Assembly: GCA_946965045.2 (NCBI GenBank)
Contig: OX337238.1
Coordinates: 3,100,001-3,164,000 of the forward strand
Direction: 5' to 3'
Length of the DNA: 64,000 nucleotides
Source of the DNA: Epithemia pelagica
Lineage: Eukaryota; Bacillariophyta; Bacillariophyceae; Surirellales; Surirellaceae
Shown one piece after another: positions 59,727 to 64,000 of the stretch (the stretch's first letter is position 1; the number at the start of each line of letters is the position of its first letter). The notes under the pieces are model-generated. The model did not search any database. It had not been told where the DNA came from and saw only the letters and a program-made list of their open reading frames with translations. Both the position numbers and the translations under genes were made by a program.

Positions 59727-61475
59727 ATGTCTGGTGAAGTTGGTGCCAATGGCTGGTCTGGCTTTAAGGCCGTCTACTCGATCTGTTTGTTGATCTTCTC
59801 CATCATTGTCGTGATGGCCTTGATCTTTGACGAACAGACCAGTCTTTCTGAAGATGTCCATCCTGGTTTGGCCTTTGTGTTGATCTGGGTTGCCTTGCTC
59901 TGGTTGTCTCTTGTGGAAGGAGGACAAGCCTCCATGGTTGGTCTTCCCCCTATCGACCGTGAACTCTACCGTGACAGTCACCCTATTTCCTTCCGTATCT
60001 GCGACCACGGACACAAGGGAGATAACTTGGACCGTTACCTCATGGGTCGTCAATTCATGGTGTTGGCCTTGGTGTTCGTTATCAACTTGTCTGGAGCCCC
60101 TATTGAAGACGCTTCCGTTCTCAACCTTCCTGATCCTCTTGCCAATGCGTTCCTCAAGTCCGGTTTGGCCATGATCCTCATGACTTGTATGATTGGTCAA
60201 TTGAACACTCAAGTGAATGCCTCGCATTGTATGCTTGACTTTATCAATGACTGGGGTAACTGGTTCACTGTCAAGGTTGCCATGGCCATTGAAGCTTCTG
60301 GTTTGTTGCATGCCTCGTACTTGATCCAAATGATTGTCGCTGGATTGGCCGGCAAGCCCATTGAATCGAACGAAGAACCCCGTGATGCTTTCATGAACAT
60401 TTTGTTCTGGGGCCGTGTCTTGATGTCGGTTGGTATTTTGACGTTTGCCTTTGTTGCTACTTTTGCCGCTTTGTTTGATGGCAAGACCACCATGTGGGAC
60501 GGTGTACCAGAAGTTGTGGCCGTTGTCTTGTTCTTCTTGTTGATGGCCGTTGTTGGTATGTTGGAAGGTATGCAAATTGCCTTTTTCGCTGTTGCCAAGT
60601 TGACGGATGAAGAACGTAACTCGTCAGTGTGGGCCTCTCGTACCTGCAACTTGTTGTTCCAAGGTGAAGGTCACAACTTGCCAGGATTCATGGTTGGTCG
60701 TCAATTGTGCGTCGTGTCTTGTTTCTTTGTGATTGCCCGTGTGACCTCCATGGATGTCGAAGACGGTGAATCCAATGTTTTGGGTGTCTCGGATGGAGCC
60801 CAAGAATTCTTCAACACTGGTTTGTTGGGTGCCTTGATTACTACCATTGTCGCCTCGATCGCCTGGCAATTGGTTGCTTCTGCCTTCCCCGTTGCCTTTT
60901 TGTCCACTCCCATTACCTACATCTTGCTCCGCATCTGTTTGTTCTTGGAAGCCACTGGTATCTGTACCGGTGCCTGGGTGTTGGCTGCCATCCACCGCAA
61001 GGTTGCTGGTTTCCAACGTGATGAAGTGTACGTTGGTACGGCCGAAGAACGTCTTGCCATGCAACATGGTGACAAGCCTGCCCACCAATCGGAAGTCGGA
61101 CACTTGGGTGGCGGTGCCTTCCCTGCCGGCAATAACTTGCCCATGGAACACTGGATTGCCGGTGCCACCTTTACCGAACGTCGTGCCCGCATTTTGACCA
61201 ACATCAAGGATCTTCGTGCTGCCATGAAGGAAGCTTCGACGGACGAGGAGATTGAGCAATACGAGAACCAATTGCAAGGTGAGATTGCTGCCTTGAAACG
61301 TGTCAATCGTGAAGAAGGCCAATCCTTCCGAGAAAGTACCAAGGGCAAGAACATGGACTTGGGTGACCTTGGTGAAGAAGAGGAGGAAGAAATGGCGGAC
61401 GAACACGAAGTCGAAGACGTCGAAGAACAAGGAGAGGAAGAGACTGAAAGCCCCATTGCCGATGAAGAAGCATAA
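59727..61475 (+). CDS. SIT: Silicon transporter (SIT)
   Basis: 582 codons from ATG 59727, intronless. Diatom SITs carry silicic acid with sodium across the plasma membrane or vesicle membranes to supply the silica wall. The diagnostic motifs occur twice, in each half of the protein: EGGQ at residues 64-67 with GRQ at 107-109, and EGMQ at 280-283 with GRQ at 324-326. The spacing shows the internal pseudo-twofold repeat of about ten membrane spans. After residue 430 there is a soluble tail with a predicted coiled coil (ILTNIKDLRAAMKEAS...) and an acidic end, as is usual for the family. Codon use is strongly biased (GTC/GTT, TTG, GGT, CGT), unlike most neighbours, suggesting high expression. The gene looks fully functional; the length fits the family. 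Confidence 0.95.
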   Translation: MSGEVGANGWSGFKAVYSICLLIFSIIVVMALIFDEQTSLSEDVHPGLAFVLIWVALLWLSLVEGGQASMVGLPPIDRELYRDSHPISFRICDHGHKGDNLDRYLMGRQFMVLALVFVINLSGAPIEDASVLNLPDPLANAFLKSGLAMILMTCMIGQLNTQVNASHCMLDFINDWGNWFTVKVAMAIEASGLLHASYLIQMIVAGLAGKPIESNEEPRDAFMNILFWGRVLMSVGILTFAFVATFAALFDGKTTMWDGVPEVVAVVLFFLLMAVVGMLEGMQIAFFAVAKLTDEERNSSVWASRTCNLLFQGEGHNLPGFMVGRQLCVVSCFFVIARVTSMDVEDGESNVLGVSDGAQEFFNTGLLGALITTIVASIAWQLVASAFPVAFLSTPITYILLRICLFLEATGICTGAWVLAAIHRKVAGFQRDEVYVGTAEERLAMQHGDKPAHQSEVGHLGGGAFPAGNNLPMEHWIAGATFTERRARILTNIKDLRAAMKEASTDEEIEQYENQLQGEIAALKRVNREEGQSFRESTKGKNMDLGDLGEEEEEEMADEHEVEDVEEQGEEETESPIADEEA

Positions 61476-61692
61476 GCATGTTCCTTTTGACTTGCTCTCC
61501 TTGAGGGATGTTGGTATGTTTGCAACTTATTGCAATACCACATGCCAATACGACTTGTCTTCCGAAATATGAAATACTTTTGGAAGAATGCTGTGATTTT
61601 TGTTTCAATGTCCGTAGATCGCATAAGCTTGAACGCTTAAAGATATGGTTTCACATCACAATTCTCTGGAAGTCTTATTCTGTAGTAGTGGT

Positions 61693-62960
61693 ATAGCTAC
61701 CACGCAATGGTCGTTGTCCACTTCTTTGCGCATGAGCTGACGAGAACTAGGTACACGTGTACTCCTAGCTAGACTCTTGCCCTTGTCCCTCTGTATCGTC
61801 CCTCTTCATCTTGTGTAGTTGTCTTGCCTCCAACAAACTACGATGCGTCGGTGAGACTCCAAACACCATCATGAATAGCATGCTACCACGCAATGGCGAA
61901 ATCCAGATCGTTGTCTACTCCTTTGTGCATGAACTGATGGCAACTATAGACTCTTGCACTTGTCCCTATGTACAGCGTCCCTCTTCATCTTGTGTAGTTG
62001 TGTTGCCTCCAACAAACTGGGATGCATCGGTGAGACTCCAACCACCACCATGAATAGCACGCTACCACGCAATGGCGAAATCCAGATCGTTGTCCACTTC
62101 TTTGCACATGAGCTGATGAGAACGAGAACTAGGTACTCCTAGACTCTTGCTCTTGTCCCTTTGTACAGCGTCCCTCTTCATCTTGTGTAGTTGTGTTGCC
62201 TCCAACAAACTGGGATGCATCGGTGAGACTCCAACCACCACCATGAATAGCACGCTACCACGCAATGGCGAAATCCAGATCGTTGTCCACTTCTTTGCGC
62301 ATGAGCTGATGAGAACGAGAACTAGGTACTCCTAGACTCTTGCTCTTGTGCCTTTGTACAGCGTCCCTCTTCATCTTGTGTAGTTGTGTTGCCTCCAACA
62401 GACTGGGATGCGTCGGTGTCCACTTCTTTGTGCATGAGCTGATGAGAACTCGGTAGACTCTTGCTCTTGTCTCTCAGTATAGCATCCCTCTTCATTCTGT
62501 GATGTGTTGCCTCCAACACACTGGGATACATCGGTGAGACTCCAAACATCACCATCAATAGCACGCAATGACGAACTCCAGATCGTTTTCCACTTCTTTG
62601 TGCAAGCGCTCCTGACGTCAACTACCTAGACTCTTGATCTTGTCCTTCTGTATATCATCCCTCTTGATCTTCTGTCCATCCAACACACTGTGATACATCG
62701 GTGAGACTCTACACACCACCCAAGGACAACAAAACAATCATCAAGAACAACACGCTACCACGCAATGCCGAAATCCAGATCCTTGTCCACTCTTAGGCGT
62801 GCGCTGATGAGAATTCGACTCTTGATCTTTTGCATTGGAGCTGGTTTAGCCACAGTGGTTTTGGCTGGTGCCCTCTCTCTATAGCATCCAACAGACTGGG
62901 ATTTGGACTCCACATACCACTCAAGATCGCAACAATCATGAAGAACAACACATTGTGCCC
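61693..62960. repeat. Minisatellite of about 180-bp units downstream of SIT
   Basis: The unit contains CTACCACGCAATGGCGAAATCC, CACTTCTTTG.GCATGAGCTGATG, ACTCTTGCTCTTGTCCCT, GCGTCCCTCTTCATCTTGTG and TGCCTCCAACAAACTGGGATGC. It recurs near 61693, 61880, 62060 and 62250, then in shortened or diverged forms near 62415, 62560, 62750 and 62890. The central units are almost identical and the right-hand units decay, so recent amplification occurred in the middle. Confidence 0.85.
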
Positions 62961-63075
62961 CGCGCAACGCTGCATGAACAATCGACAGGAGTGATTTCGA
63001 ACCATGAGGCGGTCCATTCTAGTTCCAATCGGGCGAGCTATTCACCATCATTTCTGGTTGCCAGTCATGGACGTC

Positions 63076-64000
63076 TCATCCCAGTTGTGGTTGTTGTTGT
63101 TGTCTTCGTTTGAGACAGGGATCTCGTTTCCACTGCTTGTTGAGAATGGATTGGACAAGGTAGGACCGGGACGAGACTGTCACCTCAGGAGCTTGGGGCA
63201 AAAAGTAATGGACCAACCAATGCGATGCATTGCGTGCTTGTTCCAACAATCCCCGACGCAAGGCATCAAAGCGTGGCGATTCACAAATATCCATGGTTGG
63301 ACGATGACGCGTCGTAGTAGTAGTGGTGGTGGTGGTGGTACGGTTGGTGGCAGACACGCCCGGTCGGAACCACGTGACCAGTGGATCCTGCTGGTCCGCG
63401 CTGGTCGTTGTAGCGGTTGTGGTGGTTGAAGTTCCAAAGGCATGTGTCAAACCCAAAAAGTGTTGCAAATCCGACAAAAAGGCTCGGGTCCGTTCGGCAT
63501 TTTGATTGTTCATTTGCGAGACTTCATACAAGAAAATGGGCCGATGTCGATGGGGATGCTGCTGTTCTTCCGAGGAAGCTGGTTGGAGTAGTGGATTGCG
63601 TTGTTGTTCTTGTTGTTGCAACAAGGTTCGTTGCAAGGATGGGGCAAAGCACGATTGGAGTTCCTCTCGGGTCAAATTGGTTTTGCCCAATCCTTGGGCC
63701 AAAAACAAGTGAAAAGTGGCCCGGTAGGTACAGCAACTGTACATGCCCTTGCGACAGCCTCCCACCAAGGATTCGGGCGGGGGCATGGGAAACCCATTGT
63801 GGACACGAAAGTTGTAAAAGGATTCAAACCACAAAATGGGATGTCGAAGTCCAATGACAAATTTGGTATCGGGAAAATACTGGGCATAGTGTGGCAAGGC
63901 CAAGGCGGTCGATTCCATATCGGCCGGACATTTCAATCCACGATGACGCCGGTCCAGAACTGTCGAGGAAGGCGGAGAGGCTAGCACTTGATCGAGAACC
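63076..64000 (-). CDS. Sulfotransferase-like protein, 5' end beyond the window
   Basis: The minus-strand frame is open from the window edge to the stop at 63076 (about 307 residues). The segment YFPDTKFVIGLRHPILWFESFYNF matches in pattern the 3'-phosphate-binding motif of PAPS sulfotransferases (K-x-I-x-x-x-R-x-P, aromatic, S-x-x). The P-loop that binds the 5' phosphosulfate would lie upstream, outside the window. Low-complexity insertions (Gln, His and Thr runs) interrupt the middle, as is common in this genome. Cysteines (CRKGMYSCC) suggest a lumenal Golgi enzyme. The C-terminal part (ESPRFDALRRGLLEQARNASHWLVHYF) is helical. Substrate unknown. Confidence 0.6.
   Translation of the reverse strand, partial: VLDQVLASPPSSTVLDRRHRGLKCPADMESTALALPHYAQYFPDTKFVIGLRHPILWFESFYNFRVHNGFPMPPPESLVGGCRKGMYSCCTYRATFHLFLAQGLGKTNLTREELQSCFAPSLQRTLLQQQEQQRNPLLQPASSEEQQHPHRHRPIFLYEVSQMNNQNAERTRAFLSDLQHFLGLTHAFGTSTTTTATTTSADQQDPLVTWFRPGVSATNRTTTTTTTTTTRHRPTMDICESPRFDALRRGLLEQARNASHWLVHYFLPQAPEVTVSSRSYLVQSILNKQWKRDPCLKRRQQQQPQLG

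Noticed and set aside
59706-61430. Long minus-strand frames opposite the silicon transporter (289 and 268 codons)
   Set aside because: They are mirror frames produced by strong codon bias in the real gene; their His/Gln/Thr-rich content has no domain.

Overview
The window is nuclear DNA of a diatom, probably a pennate one. The clearest marker is an intact silicon transporter gene at 59727-61475 with two EGxQ...GRQ motif pairs. Short GT-AG introns of about 68-97 bp, very long intronless ORFs rich in N/Q/T/D runs, and diatom-like retroelements agree with this. No prokaryotic operon structure is present.

Layout. (1) 1-25620 is a kelch-repeat gene cluster. It holds one older broken gene (K1, 546-2349) and then a tandem segmental duplication of about 6.4-6.7 kb. 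Each copy carries three kelch genes: K2 (+), K3 (-) and K4 (+). The ancestral product was a secreted or membrane kelch beta-propeller joined, through a conserved phase-0 intron, to a coiled coil and (in K1) a membrane segment. Most copies are now damaged by stops, frameshifts or deletions. (2) The left copy is split by a 10380-bp tyrosine-recombinase retrotransposon (8497-18876) with split direct repeats A1...B1-A2-B2. It encodes a Gag-like protein, RT-RNase H and a tyrosine recombinase on +, and two further ORFs on -. The right kelch copy keeps the unoccupied target site at 25594/25595. (3) 26013-32708 (-) is a 2184-residue protein joining a P-loop GTPase, a long helical region, a SecA-like motor and a C-terminal J domain. 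(4) 32709-35187 is a low-complexity divergent intergenic region. (5) 35188-43617 encodes a 2809-residue disordered, repeat-rich protein. (6) 44350-44934 and 56088-57043 are broken DNRLRE-type (carbohydrate-binding-like) genes facing each other. Between them lie a probable mitochondrial protein of unknown function (45667-48036, -), an intact Ty3-like LTR retrotransposon (49213-54920, -) with LTRs that look identical and an AACGT target duplication, and a small membrane protein. (7) 57632-58890 and 61693-62960 are tandem repeat fields on either side of the silicon transporter. (8) A partial sulfotransferase-like gene runs off the right end.

The three most notable items are the GTPase-SecA-J fusion, the ambisense split-repeat retrotransposon (Gag and Pol separated by UGA-CUA, recombinase in the -1 frame without an ATG), and the natural empty/filled site pair made by duplication followed by insertion. 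All alignments and counts were read by eye; none were run through software.
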